64,000 bases of DNA from Methanoculleus sp. UBA430 (GTDB lineage: Archaea; Halobacteriota; Methanomicrobia; Methanomicrobiales; Methanoculleaceae), in contig NZ_DAXW01000003.1 in the NCBI RefSeq assembly GCF_002506585.1, forward strand, positions 179,338 to 243,337, read 5' to 3'. The number at the start of each line of letters is the position of its first letter. Position 1 is the first letter of the stretch. The notes below the pieces were generated by a model that had not been told where the DNA came from, did no database searches, and saw nothing but the letters and a program-made list of their open reading frames with translations. Below, piece by piece: positions 8,548-16,551 of the stretch. A program made the position numbers and the translations under genes.

Positions 8548-10137
8548 ATGCTTGCTGGACAGCCCATCATTATTTTACGGGACAACGTTGAGCGCACGCG
8601 CGGATTCGAGGCGCAGCGCTCGAATATCATGGCTGCAAAGGCAATTGCGGCCGCCGTCAGGACAACGCTCGGTCCCCGGGGAATGGACAAGATGCTGGTC
8701 AGCTCCACCGGTGACGTAGTGATCACGAACGACGGGGCAACCATCCTGCACGAGATGTCCGTGCAGCACCCCGGCGGCAAGCTGGTCGTCGAGGTTGCCG
8801 AGACCCAGGACGACGAGGTCGGCGACGGCACCACGACCGCAACCGTGCTCGTCGGGTCACTGATGGAAGAGGCGGAGAGCCTGCTCGCCCAGGAGGTTCA
8901 CCCCACGATCGTCGCAAACGGCTACCAGCTCGGCATGGAGAAGGCCCTCTCGATCCTCGACGACCTGGCCATCACCGTCGGGTTCGGGGAACGCGAGAGC
9001 CTTCTTAAGATCGCCGACACCGCCATGACCGGCAAGTCCATCGAAGCGGTCAAGGACAAGATCTCCAACATTGTCGTGGACGCGGTGCTGCAGGTCGCGA
9101 CCGAGAACGACGACGGGACCTACGTCGTGAACGAAGACGACGTCAAGATCAAGACGCAGGTCGGCGACTCAATGAACGACGCCGAACTGGTCCGCGGCAT
9201 CGTCATCGACAAGAAGCGCGTCTTCGAGCAGATGCCTCAGAAGGTCACGGACGTGAAGGTTGCCCTGATTGCCATGCCGCTCGAGGTCACGAAGACCCAG
9301 GTGAAGTCGAAGATCAAGATTACCACCTCCGACCAGATGAAGGCGTTCACCGAGCAGGAACGCGAGTCCCTCCGGAGACTTGCTGACCAGATCGCCGCCT
9401 CCGGCGCAAACGCCCTCCTCTGCCAGAAGGGGATCGCCGACGCGGTACAGTATTACCTCGCAAAAGCCGGCGTCTATGCCATCGAGGACGTCAAAGAGGA
9501 AGACATGAAGTTCGCTGCGAAGGCGCTCTGCGGCACCATCGTCAACAAGCCCGAGGAGCTCACTGCGGCGACGCTCGGCCACGCGGAAGAGGTAGCGGAG
9601 ATCCCCGATACCGACCTGACGGTCATCTCCGGCTGCGACAACCCGAAGGCCGTCACCATCCTCCTGCGGGGCACCTCCCAGCTCCTGCTCGACGAACTCG
9701 AGCGGGCAGTCTACGACGCAGCCCGTGTCGTCCAGGACGCCATTGAGGACGGGAAATTTGTCGTCGGCGGCGGCTCGGTGGAGACCGAACTCCAGATACG
9801 CATCCGCGACTACGCCGCAACTGTCGGCGGGCGTGTCCAGCTCGCCATCGAGGCGTTTGCAAACGCGTTCGAGGTCATCCCGAGGACGCTTGCGGAGAAC
9901 TCCGGGTTCGACACGATCGACAAGGTCGTCGCTCTCCGGAAGGCCCACGCCGACGGCGCGAAGTACGCCGGGCTCAACGTCTACACCGGTGAGGTCGTGG
10001 ACATGCGCGAGGCGGGCGTCATTGAACCGCAGCGCGTGAAGACCCAGGCGATCAAGAGCGCGACCGAGACGGCCATGCTCCTCGTTCGCGTCGACGACAT
10101 GATGATCACCCAGTCCGGAAGACCGGGCGCACAGTAA
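8548..10137 (+). CDS. thsA: Thermosome subunit (group II chaperonin)
   Basis: A 529-residue ATP-driven folding chaperone forming an archaeal double ring. Signatures: TTLGPRGMDKMLV, the ATPase motif GDGTTTATVL, and GGGSVETEL. The strong ribosome site and TATA support the ATG at 8548. The protein ends QSGRPGAQ and lacks the Gly-Met-rich tail common at thermosome C-termini, so it is somewhat shorter than most. Whether it is alpha or beta cannot be told from this window. Confidence 0.96.
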   Translation: MLAGQPIIILRDNVERTRGFEAQRSNIMAAKAIAAAVRTTLGPRGMDKMLVSSTGDVVITNDGATILHEMSVQHPGGKLVVEVAETQDDEVGDGTTTATVLVGSLMEEAESLLAQEVHPTIVANGYQLGMEKALSILDDLAITVGFGERESLLKIADTAMTGKSIEAVKDKISNIVVDAVLQVATENDDGTYVVNEDDVKIKTQVGDSMNDAELVRGIVIDKKRVFEQMPQKVTDVKVALIAMPLEVTKTQVKSKIKITTSDQMKAFTEQERESLRRLADQIAASGANALLCQKGIADAVQYYLAKAGVYAIEDVKEEDMKFAAKALCGTIVNKPEELTAATLGHAEEVAEIPDTDLTVISGCDNPKAVTILLRGTSQLLLDELERAVYDAARVVQDAIEDGKFVVGGGSVETELQIRIRDYAATVGGRVQLAIEAFANAFEVIPRTLAENSGFDTIDKVVALRKAHADGAKYAGLNVYTGEVVDMREAGVIEPQRVKTQAIKSATETAMLLVRVDDMMITQSGRPGAQ

Positions 10138-10389
10138 GTCGCCCGTGCAAGGAGGTCGACGCCGACCTCCTCTTCCTCGATCTTTTTATCCGGCTGAGGC
10201 CCTTGTTTGTGATGAACAGCCGGCACCGTATCCGGATTGATCTCAAAGGAGAGGGAAGCGGCCTCGTAGGTGTCGCCCGGCCGCCCCCGGCAGGACGAGG
10301 AGACTGCCGCTCCGTATGAAGGTGAATTGACAGAACATACCTCGATACTATTATAGTCGAAGAGCCTAAATACTCTAGGCTGATTCTGT

Positions 10390-10474
10390 GCCGAGGTAGT
10401 CTAGTCCGGGAAGGCGGTGGCCTCGAAAGCCACTGGTGCCTGGCACCTCGGGAGTTCAAATCTCCCCCTCGGCG
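10390..10474 (+). tRNA. tRNA-Ser (anticodon CGA)
   Basis: The acceptor arms GCCGAGG (10390-10396) and CCTCGGC (10467-10473) pair perfectly. The anticodon stem GTGGC/GCCAC encloses CTCGAAA, giving anticodon CGA. A long variable arm (GGTGCC/GGCACC) marks a class II tRNA, as for serine. The T loop reads GGAGTTCAAATCTCC. CCA is not encoded and no intron is seen. CCTAAATACT at about 10365-10374 is a suitable TATA element. The 252 bases before it hold no gene. Confidence 0.95.
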
Positions 10475-10600
10475 TCCGTTTTGAGAGTTCACGTCCTCAT
10501 GGATTCGATAGACAGGTACGCACCCGAAGATCCCGGTCCCGGGAGAGGGCTTGCCGGAGGAGAAAGGGTGTTTTCCTTCCGGGACGGGTGCGGAGGGCGC

Positions 10601-10990
10601 TCAGTACTTAAATTGTCTCTTATAGAGCATCATCTCGTCTGACCGCACAACGAGGACGGGGCGGGCATGCCGGATTGTCTTCTCGGCCACGCTCCCGAGA
10701 CGTAGGTACTCAAGCCCCGTACCTGACGGCGGTCCCGGCATTGTCGTTCCCGTTCGTGGGGATCAGTATCCGGCGAAACTTCAACCCGGTCGGGTGAGCG
10801 CTGCCGACGACAAGCACCGGGCAGAATGAATAGATGATAGGAGACCGGCCTCCCGGCCCCGGGTCTCGTCGGGGTCCATCCCGGCCGCCACGAGCTCCAG
10901 GGGGGCAAAGTTCCCCTCAGGAGCCTCATTCTTCGCAAGAATCGAACTCCTTTGCCATACTCCCCTCGATTTCTTGATCCAGATCCGGGA
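10601..10990 (-). pseudogene. Decayed universal stress protein gene
   Basis: Read on the minus strand, pieces of UspA-type sequence appear in different frames. One frame has CPVLVVGSAHPTGLKFRRILIPT, the end of one Usp domain running into the start of a second. A shifted frame has LGSVAEKTIRHARPVLVVR, the typical Usp C-terminus, ending at 10601. A stop falls between them near 10712, and about 100 residues of the second domain are missing. Upstream pieces near 10940-10990 (EIEGSMAKEFDS) run into stops. It looks like a two-domain Usp broken by deletion and frameshift. The Usp ending is convincing, the upstream limit is not. Confidence 0.5.
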
Positions 10991-11164
10991 GCGCACCTCA
11001 GAGATCCGCACCCGGGGTCCGACACATCCTGCAACACCGTCCCGTCACAGGCCGGGCCGCACCGGCAGAGACCCGTTCTCCGCGGCTGTCACCTGCAGCA
11101 CCGGTATCGCTGCGGGCACGGGAAACTTCCAAAAGATGATATTTAAGAACCTGATCCAATAGTA

Positions 11165-13174
11165 GTGATATACGGCGCCGCTACCCGGAGTTCCCGCACA
11201 TGCAGCCAATGGTGGTTCCCTGTGTACTACTGCTTTGACGAACTGGACGATGCTGTCGTTATCCTGAACCGGGACAACACCGTCGCGCGGCTGAACAGAT
11301 CGTTCCAGGAGACGTTCGGCATCGAGGGCGAAGCAGCCCACGGCATGGAGATCGGGGAATTCATCAACCGCTGCCTCTCGCCGTTCATCCCGGAGGAAGA
11401 AAGAACCTGCCGGGTGCTCGACGCCCTCCGGCACCGGCGGGAGGTCTCGCATGTCGCCTGCCGGATGCGGACCCGTGCCGGGGAGGTGCGCTGGTTCTCG
11501 TTCTCCTGCCGGGCGATGACCGGCGACCAGTATACCGGGATGATGCTCATCCGGTTCCGGGACATTACGCCCGAACACGACGAGGCAGTGCAGAACACCC
11601 TGGAGGCGGGGATACCGGTCAGGCCTGAGCGGATCTATGCCGGCATCGGGGAGACCATCCCCTACGGCATCTGGATCTGCGAGCCGGATGGTACTGCGAT
11701 CTACGTCTCTGTCTCGCTCCTCGAACTTGCAGGAACGACGTTCGAGGAGTGCCGGCATACCGGGTGGCTGAACTGCATACCGCTTGAGGATACCGCCGGA
11801 GCCCTCGCCGACTGGAAACGCTGCCGTGAATCCGGGTGCCTGTGGAACCGCGAGCTGAAGATCCCGGTCCCCGGCGGCGGGTATCGGACCATCCTCTCCC
11901 GGGGAGCACCCGTCCGGGACGCGGAGGGGCGGATCGCCCTCTGGGCCGGGATCAACCTCGATATCACCGCGAGAAGAGAGGCAGAACATCTCACCGCCGT
12001 TCGGGCGGCACAACAGGCTGCCATAGCGGCCCTCGGCCAGTTCGCCCTTGCAGGCGCCGGCCCCCGGGAACAGATGGATGCAGCGGTCCGGGCGGTGGCC
12101 GGGCACCTCGGGGTCGAGTACGCCAAGGTGCTCCGATACCTTCCCGGCCAGGATGCATTCCTGCTCGAAGCGGCGGTGGGGTTCGACGGAACCCGGGTCG
12201 GCACGGCCTGTGTGGAAGGCGGAACCGATTCCCAGGCCGGGTATACGCTCCTCTCCTGCGAGCCGGTGATCGTCGAAGATCTCAGAACCGAGGCACGGTT
12301 CCGCGGCCCGGCCCTCCTCCGGGACGAGGGGATCGTGAGCGGGATCAGCGTCATCATCCAGGGGGACCGGGGGCCCTACGGGGTGCTCGGGGCCCACACC
12401 CGGACATACCGCAGGTTCACCCGGGACGACATCAACTTCGTCCAGGCGGCGGCAAACGTTCTGGCGCAGGGGATCGAGCGTCGGGCGGCGGAAGAGGCGC
12501 TCCTCGCGAGCGAGGAGAAGTTGAGATCCCCGGCCACGTCGTCACCGTCGAGGACGGCGCTCCTCGCGAGCGAGGAGAAGTTCCGCGAGATCGCACAGCG
12601 GAGCTTCGATATGATCTACACCTGCTACTACGATTCCGGGATCACCTACATCTCCCCGGCCGTGGCCCGTATCCTCGGCTACACCCCCGAAGAACTCATT
12701 GGCCGCGAGTGCCGCAACTACGTCAACCCGCTGTCGCTTCCCGCGTGGGAGGAGGGGCAGAAAAGGGTGGCCCGGGGCGAGCCGGTGGAGGGGCTCGAGG
12801 TCGAGTTCCGCCGCAAAGACGGGTCGGCGGCGTTCGTCGAGCTGAACGAGTCGGCGATCCTGGAGCACGGGAAGGTCGTCGGCGTCCAGACGGTCGGGCG
12901 GGACGTCACGGAGCGGAAACAGAACGAACTGCTTCGCCAGCAGGCCTTCTACCAGATTGAGCGGAACATCGAGCAGTTCGCCGTCCTCGGCGACCACATT
13001 CGCCAGCCCCTGCAGGTGACCCTGGGAAGGGCGGAGCTGCTTGACGACGAGGTGACAGCGGGGGTCATCCGCGAACAGGTCGAGCGTATCAACGACTATA
13101 TCCGGCAGCTGGACCGGGGATGGGTGGAGTCCCGAAAGGTCCGCGAGTTTCTCCGGCGGCACGATCTGGAGTGA
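11165..13174 (+). CDS. PAS/GAF sensor protein with a kinase-like tail but no ATPase domain
   Basis: 669 residues, without membrane segments. By pattern: PAS (about 15-130), PAS (155-275, WICEPDGTAIYVS), GAF (290-440), a coiled linker, PAS (465-590, RSFDMIYTCYYDSGITYISPAVARILGYTPEE), then a helical HisKA-like tail with LGDHIRQPLQVTLGRAELL. No ATP-binding domain follows, so it cannot phosphorylate itself as a normal histidine kinase; such truncated PAS proteins are frequent in Methanomicrobiales. The start is GTG at 11165, where a TATA at 11140-11147 would begin transcription (leaderless). A 26-bp direct repeat splits the linker before the last PAS. Confidence 0.8.
   Translation: MIYGAATRSSRTCSQWWFPVYYCFDELDDAVVILNRDNTVARLNRSFQETFGIEGEAAHGMEIGEFINRCLSPFIPEEERTCRVLDALRHRREVSHVACRMRTRAGEVRWFSFSCRAMTGDQYTGMMLIRFRDITPEHDEAVQNTLEAGIPVRPERIYAGIGETIPYGIWICEPDGTAIYVSVSLLELAGTTFEECRHTGWLNCIPLEDTAGALADWKRCRESGCLWNRELKIPVPGGGYRTILSRGAPVRDAEGRIALWAGINLDITARREAEHLTAVRAAQQAAIAALGQFALAGAGPREQMDAAVRAVAGHLGVEYAKVLRYLPGQDAFLLEAAVGFDGTRVGTACVEGGTDSQAGYTLLSCEPVIVEDLRTEARFRGPALLRDEGIVSGISVIIQGDRGPYGVLGAHTRTYRRFTRDDINFVQAAANVLAQGIERRAAEEALLASEEKLRSPATSSPSRTALLASEEKFREIAQRSFDMIYTCYYDSGITYISPAVARILGYTPEELIGRECRNYVNPLSLPAWEEGQKRVARGEPVEGLEVEFRRKDGSAAFVELNESAILEHGKVVGVQTVGRDVTERKQNELLRQQAFYQIERNIEQFAVLGDHIRQPLQVTLGRAELLDDEVTAGVIREQVERINDYIRQLDRGWVESRKVREFLRRHDLE
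12497..12582 (+). repeat. 26-bp direct repeat inside the sensor gene
   Basis: Identical 26-base copies lie at 12497-12522 and 12557-12582, 60 bases apart and in frame, each encoding ALLASEEK at the head of a PAS domain. The sequence between encodes RSPATSSPSRT, unlike the rest of the protein. This fits recombination that removed or duplicated a PAS unit. Confidence 0.8.
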
Positions 13175-13241
13175 CCCGCCAGCCCGGCCGGCCCCGGCCC
13201 CCGCGTTTTCCGGGAGGCAGGTGCGCGACCCTGTCCAGGGA

Positions 13242-13250
13242 TGGTATAAA
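13242..13250 (+). promoter_or_regulatory. TATA box of the thiM-thiE operon
   Basis: TATAAATAG preceded by ATGG, about 70 bases before the thiM ATG. Transcription from it would leave a leader of roughly 45-50 bases. I see no TPP riboswitch pattern in that short leader. Confidence 0.55.
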
Positions 13251-13317
13251 TAGGTGCGGCCCGCCGCTGCCCGGCGACCGGTTTTATGCAGTTGCCATAG
13301 AAACAATTAGGGTAGTT

Positions 13318-14157
13318 ATGCCGGGCAACACGACAGAAGGCTCATCGGCACGCATGATGGACGGCGCTATCCCCGCCGGCCTCTTCGCCGCCGTGCGGGA
13401 GCAGCGGCCGCTTATCCACCACATCACGAACAGCGTCACGATCAACGACTGCGCGAACATCACGATCTCTACCGGGGCCGCCCCGGTGATGGCCGAGGCG
13501 CCCGAGGAGGTTGCCGATATGGTCGCCGCCGCAGGCGCCCTCGTCCTGAACATCGGGACGCTCTCGGCGGCGCAGGTCGAGGCGATGCTCGCTGCCGGGC
13601 GCCGGGCAAACGACCTCGGCATCCCGGTCGTCCTCGACCCGGTCGGTGCGGGGGCGACGCCGTTCCGGACCGAAACAGTGCAAAAGCTCCTCGATGCTCT
13701 CGATGTCGCCGTCCTGAAGGGGAACGCCGGGGAGATCGGCGTCCTCGCCGGGACCGGCGGGAGCGTCCGTGGGGTCGACTCCGGCGGAATCTCGGGCGAC
13801 CCCGTCGCAACGGCGCGGGCGTGCGCCCGCCTGACCGGGACCGTCGTATCGATGACGGGAGCGGTCGACGTCGTCACCGACGGGAGCCGGGTCTACCTCG
13901 TCAGGAACGGCAACCCGATGATGGACCGCCTCTCGGGCACCGGGTGCATGGCCTCCTCGGTTACAGCGGCGTTCGTCGCGGTCGCGGACGATTACGCGGT
14001 CGCGTCGGCCGCGGCGCTCGCGGCTTTCGGGCGGGCAGGAGAGCGGGCCGTTGCCGGGGCCCGCGGCCCCTACTCGTTCAGGACAGGACTCTTTGACGAG
14101 CTTGCCGGGCTCACGCCCGACGACCTCGCCCGGCACGCCCGGATCGAGGAGCGGTGA
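13318..14157 (+). CDS. thiM: Hydroxyethylthiazole kinase
   Basis: A 279-residue ribokinase-like enzyme that phosphorylates the thiazole alcohol for thiamine salvage. Seen: PLIHHITNSVTINDCAN near the N-terminus, the strongly conserved GAAPVMAEAPEE, and the C-terminal anion hole LSGTGCMASSVTAA. ATG 13318 is preferred over the upstream open frame because the family N-terminus follows soon after it; ATG 13354 is the alternative. Its stop overlaps the thiE start (TGATG), so the two are co-translated. Confidence 0.95.
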   Translation: MPGNTTEGSSARMMDGAIPAGLFAAVREQRPLIHHITNSVTINDCANITISTGAAPVMAEAPEEVADMVAAAGALVLNIGTLSAAQVEAMLAAGRRANDLGIPVVLDPVGAGATPFRTETVQKLLDALDVAVLKGNAGEIGVLAGTGGSVRGVDSGGISGDPVATARACARLTGTVVSMTGAVDVVTDGSRVYLVRNGNPMMDRLSGTGCMASSVTAAFVAVADDYAVASAAALAAFGRAGERAVAGARGPYSFRTGLFDELAGLTPDDLARHARIEER

Positions 14158-14792
14158 TGGGATACGACCTCTACGTAGTCACCGACGAGAAGATCGGCCG
14201 CGGCCGATCCCACGCGGAGCTTGCCCGGCAGGCCGTCGCGGGGGGAGCGGACGCGGTCCAGCTCCGTGACAAGAACCTCTCCGGGCGGGACCTCTTCGCG
14301 GCAGCCCTCGCCATCCGGGAGATTACCTCTGACGCCGGCGCCCTCTTCATCGTGAACGACCGCCTGGACGTGGCCCTCGCGGCTGGTGCCGATGGGGTCC
14401 ACCTCGGCGCAGGCGACCTCCCCATTGGGCGGGCCCGACGGATCGCCCCGCCGGGGTTCATCATCGGGGCCTCGGTGGGGTCCACCGCCACAGCGGCCCG
14501 GGCCGCGGCGGAGGGGGCCGATTACGTGGCGCTCAGCCCGACGTTTGCGACCAACTCGAAAGACGACGCGGGCCCGGGCCACGGGCTCGCCATGCTCGCG
14601 GCGGTCCGGGCCGCGGTCCCCCTTCCCCTCGTCGCGATCGGGGGGATCACCGTGGCAAACATCGCCGACGTCATCGCCGTGGGGGCGGACGGGGTCGCGG
14701 TGATCTCGGCGGTCGTCGGCAAGGACGACGTCACCGCTGCCGCACGGGACCTCCGGGCCCGGATCGCCGCCGCAAAGGCGAAAAGGCGTTAA
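14157..14792 (+). CDS. thiE: Thiamine-phosphate synthase
   Basis: A 211-residue TIM-barrel enzyme joining hydroxymethylpyrimidine diphosphate and thiazole phosphate into thiamine phosphate. Seen: the substrate loop VQLRDKNLSGRDL, FIVNDRLDVALAAGADGVHLGAGD, and VALSPTFATNSKDD, all standard ThiE blocks. The ATG at 14157 shares its A with the thiM stop; a GTG three bases earlier is the alternative. It ends convergent with, and four bases into, the minus-strand gene that follows. Confidence 0.95.
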   Translation: MGYDLYVVTDEKIGRGRSHAELARQAVAGGADAVQLRDKNLSGRDLFAAALAIREITSDAGALFIVNDRLDVALAAGADGVHLGAGDLPIGRARRIAPPGFIIGASVGSTATAARAAAEGADYVALSPTFATNSKDDAGPGHGLAMLAAVRAAVPLPLVAIGGITVANIADVIAVGADGVAVISAVVGKDDVTAAARDLRARIAAAKAKRR

Positions 14793-15166
14793 CCCTCTGA
14801 CTCCGGCTTCCGGAGCGCCGGGGTCCTCTGGTGGAAGACCGCCCGCCATCGGCCGCCGCTCCGGGCGTATACGGTCGATACGTAGAGCATCTGCGCGCCG
14901 AAGGAGACGGTATAGGCGAGGACGGCACACCCCTCCCCGACGGGCACGACTCTCGGGTTCATGACGGCATACTTCGGAAATTCGTTGGGATTCTCCACGA
15001 GATCACGGAGGATCCCTTCCCTGTCCAGGATGCCCCAGGGGCTGACGACGAGGGCTTCCGGCGCGAGATAATCACGGTAGAACTCTACGTCCCGGGTGTC
15101 AGCAGCCTTCCAGGCTCGCTTCTCGATATCGGAGAGAACCGCTAACAGGTCTTCCATAGAGAGCAT
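14789..15166 (-). CDS. SnoaL/NTF2-like protein (DUF4440-type)
   Basis: About 125 residues, cone-shaped NTF2-like fold by pattern: an N-terminal helix with WKAADTRDVEFYRDYLAPEALVV, then strands ending in TVYARSGGRWRAVFHQRTPA, as in DUF4440/SnoaL-like proteins, some of which are small enzymes and some binding domains. No catalytic residues can be named. ATG 15166 is used because a weak TATA (GGTTATTATCG, about 15180-15190) points there; ATG 15157 is equally possible. It diverges from trmO. Confidence 0.65.
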   Translation of the reverse strand: MLSMEDLLAVLSDIEKRAWKAADTRDVEFYRDYLAPEALVVSPWGILDREGILRDLVENPNEFPKYAVMNPRVVPVGEGCAVLAYTVSFGAQMLYVSTVYARSGGRWRAVFHQRTPALRKPESEG

Positions 15167-15250
15167 GTGAACGCATGGGACGATAATAACCGTTTCCCAT
15201 GTCAACCCGGATGCAAACCCTCTTCGCCTCGCCGGCAAGAGAGGTACCCC

Positions 15251-15733
15251 ATGACCGGGATCACCTTCACCCCCGTCGGCACCGTCCGCTCCCCGTTCCA
15301 CGACCCCCGCAATATGCCCATCCAGCCCCTTGGCGCCCGGGGGGTCCGGGGCACCATCGAACTCGACCCGGTGTATGCCGCCGGACTAAGAGATCTCGCC
15401 GGATTCTCGCGGATCATCCTCCTCTACCACTTCCACCGCTCGGAGGGGTACGCGCTCGAGGTGGTCCCGTTCCTCGATAAAACACCGCACGGCGTCTTTG
15501 CGACCCGGGCGCCCCGCCGCCCCAACGCCATCGGGCTCTCGATTCTCAGACTGGTCGCCGTTGACGGCACGACGCTCACCGTCGAGGACGTGGATATCCT
15601 GGACGGCACCCCGGTCCTCGACATCAAGCCCTACGTCCCGGCGTTCGACGCCTACCCTGACGAACGGTCCGGGTGGCTGGCCACCACCGGCGATGACCCC
15701 CGCACCGTGCGGTCGGACGACCGGTTCTGCTGA
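15251..15733 (+). CDS. trmO: tRNA t6A37 methyltransferase TrmO (YaeB/UPF0066)
   Basis: 160 residues. TrmO methylates N6 of t6A at position 37 of tRNA using SAM. Seen: VGTVRSPF at the start, LYHFHRSEGY, and the strongest signature FATRAPRRPNAIGLSILRL. The C-terminus IKPYVPAFDAYP is standard. AGAGGTACCCC precedes the ATG. The length matches short archaeal members, which lack the bacterial C-terminal domain. Confidence 0.93.
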   Translation: MTGITFTPVGTVRSPFHDPRNMPIQPLGARGVRGTIELDPVYAAGLRDLAGFSRIILLYHFHRSEGYALEVVPFLDKTPHGVFATRAPRRPNAIGLSILRLVAVDGTTLTVEDVDILDGTPVLDIKPYVPAFDAYPDERSGWLATTGDDPRTVRSDDRFC

Positions 15734-15776
15734 CCGGCACAGCATTTATCCGGCTCCCGGCCGCAGGGGCGAATCG

Positions 15777-15986
15777 ATGAATGCCGACGATATCCGGGAA
15801 GAACTCGTCTTTGTCGCCCGGGAAGCCGCCCTCGCCGCCCGGTGCTCGGGATACACGCCGACGCGCTTGTCCCCCTTCTCTTCTCGCTCCGCTACGGAGG
15901 CGACTGGAGCTACGCCGCGGAGGGGGTCGCTGCGGGCAATTCCTCCCCCCGCTTGCGCAGGGGGTCTCCTTGCCCGTTCGAGATGA
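15777..15986 (+). pseudogene. Short frameshifted remnant of unknown gene
   Basis: From ATG 15777 the frame gives MNADDIREELVFVAREAALAAR and then low-complexity Arg/Ser-rich sequence to 15986. Shifting frame near 15842 gives a more natural continuation, VLGIHADALVPLLFSL. This suggests the 5' end of a decayed gene. AGCATTTATCC at 15741-15751 could be its TATA. Unrecognised. The sequence from here to 16300 holds no other gene I can support. Confidence 0.3.
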
Positions 15987-16239
15987 ATCCATCATCTCTT
16001 CACCTCATCGCCCCGACCGGTCGCAACGTCGACGGGGGCACGGCACCCATGTACCCCGGAGGGATAAGTACTCCGGTCAGGAGAACGGAGACGACGTCTC
16101 CTGCCGGCAAGACCATTGAGGACAAAGGACACCGGTTCCACCGGATTTCGGGGCCGTGCAGCAGAATTCCGCCCGATGAGGCAGCCGGCAGAGCGCCCCG
16201 CCGGTCGGGATATCTGCGGGGGGAACTCCGGGCTTCCAG

Positions 16240-16279
16240 TTCAGGTGAGGGAAACCGTTCCCTCACAGGGAGGCCTGAA
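16240..16279 (-). terminator. Hairpin downstream of the rubredoxin gene
   Basis: GTGAGGGAA (16245-16253) and TTCCCTCAC (16258-16266) pair perfectly around a 4-base loop, and outer arms TTCAG/CTGAA extend it. It lies about 30 bases beyond the rubredoxin stop on the transcribed strand. No long T run follows, so it may be a 3' processing structure rather than a terminator. Confidence 0.4.
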
Positions 16280-16307
16280 CAGTGATCAAGAATTTTGTAT
16301 CTGTGGA

Positions 16308-16466
16308 TCAGAGCTTCGAGAATCGGCTCTTCGGCGCACCGCACCGGGGGCACCGCCAGGTGTCCGGAAGGTCTTCGAAGGCCGTATTCGCCGCGACGCC
16401 ATGGGCGGAGTCGCCAATCGCAGGGTTATAGACGTAGCCGCAGAGATTGCACCGGTAGGAATCCAT
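16308..16466 (-). CDS. Rubredoxin
   Basis: 52 residues. Two CxxCG knuckles (YRCNLCGYVY and WRCPRCGAPKSRF) bind one iron; the spacing and the conserved YNPAIGD and FEDLPDTW segments are diagnostic. It carries single electrons in the cytoplasm, in methanogens often to oxygen- or peroxide-reducing enzymes. AAGGTGA lies nine bases before the ATG. No redox partner gene adjoins it. Confidence 0.95.
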   Translation of the reverse strand: MDSYRCNLCGYVYNPAIGDSAHGVAANTAFEDLPDTWRCPRCGAPKSRFSKL

Positions 16467-16551
16467 CGAGCATTCACCTTCTTCCCCTCCCGGCTCGCGG
16501 CCGGCGGGGGCACAGACTGATCGTCGACCCCTGAGAGGATAAGCGCTCCGG

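Noticed and set aside
13250..13317. Possible TPP riboswitch before thiM
   Set aside because: The leader is under 70 bases and shows neither the thi-box sequence nor its paired arms.
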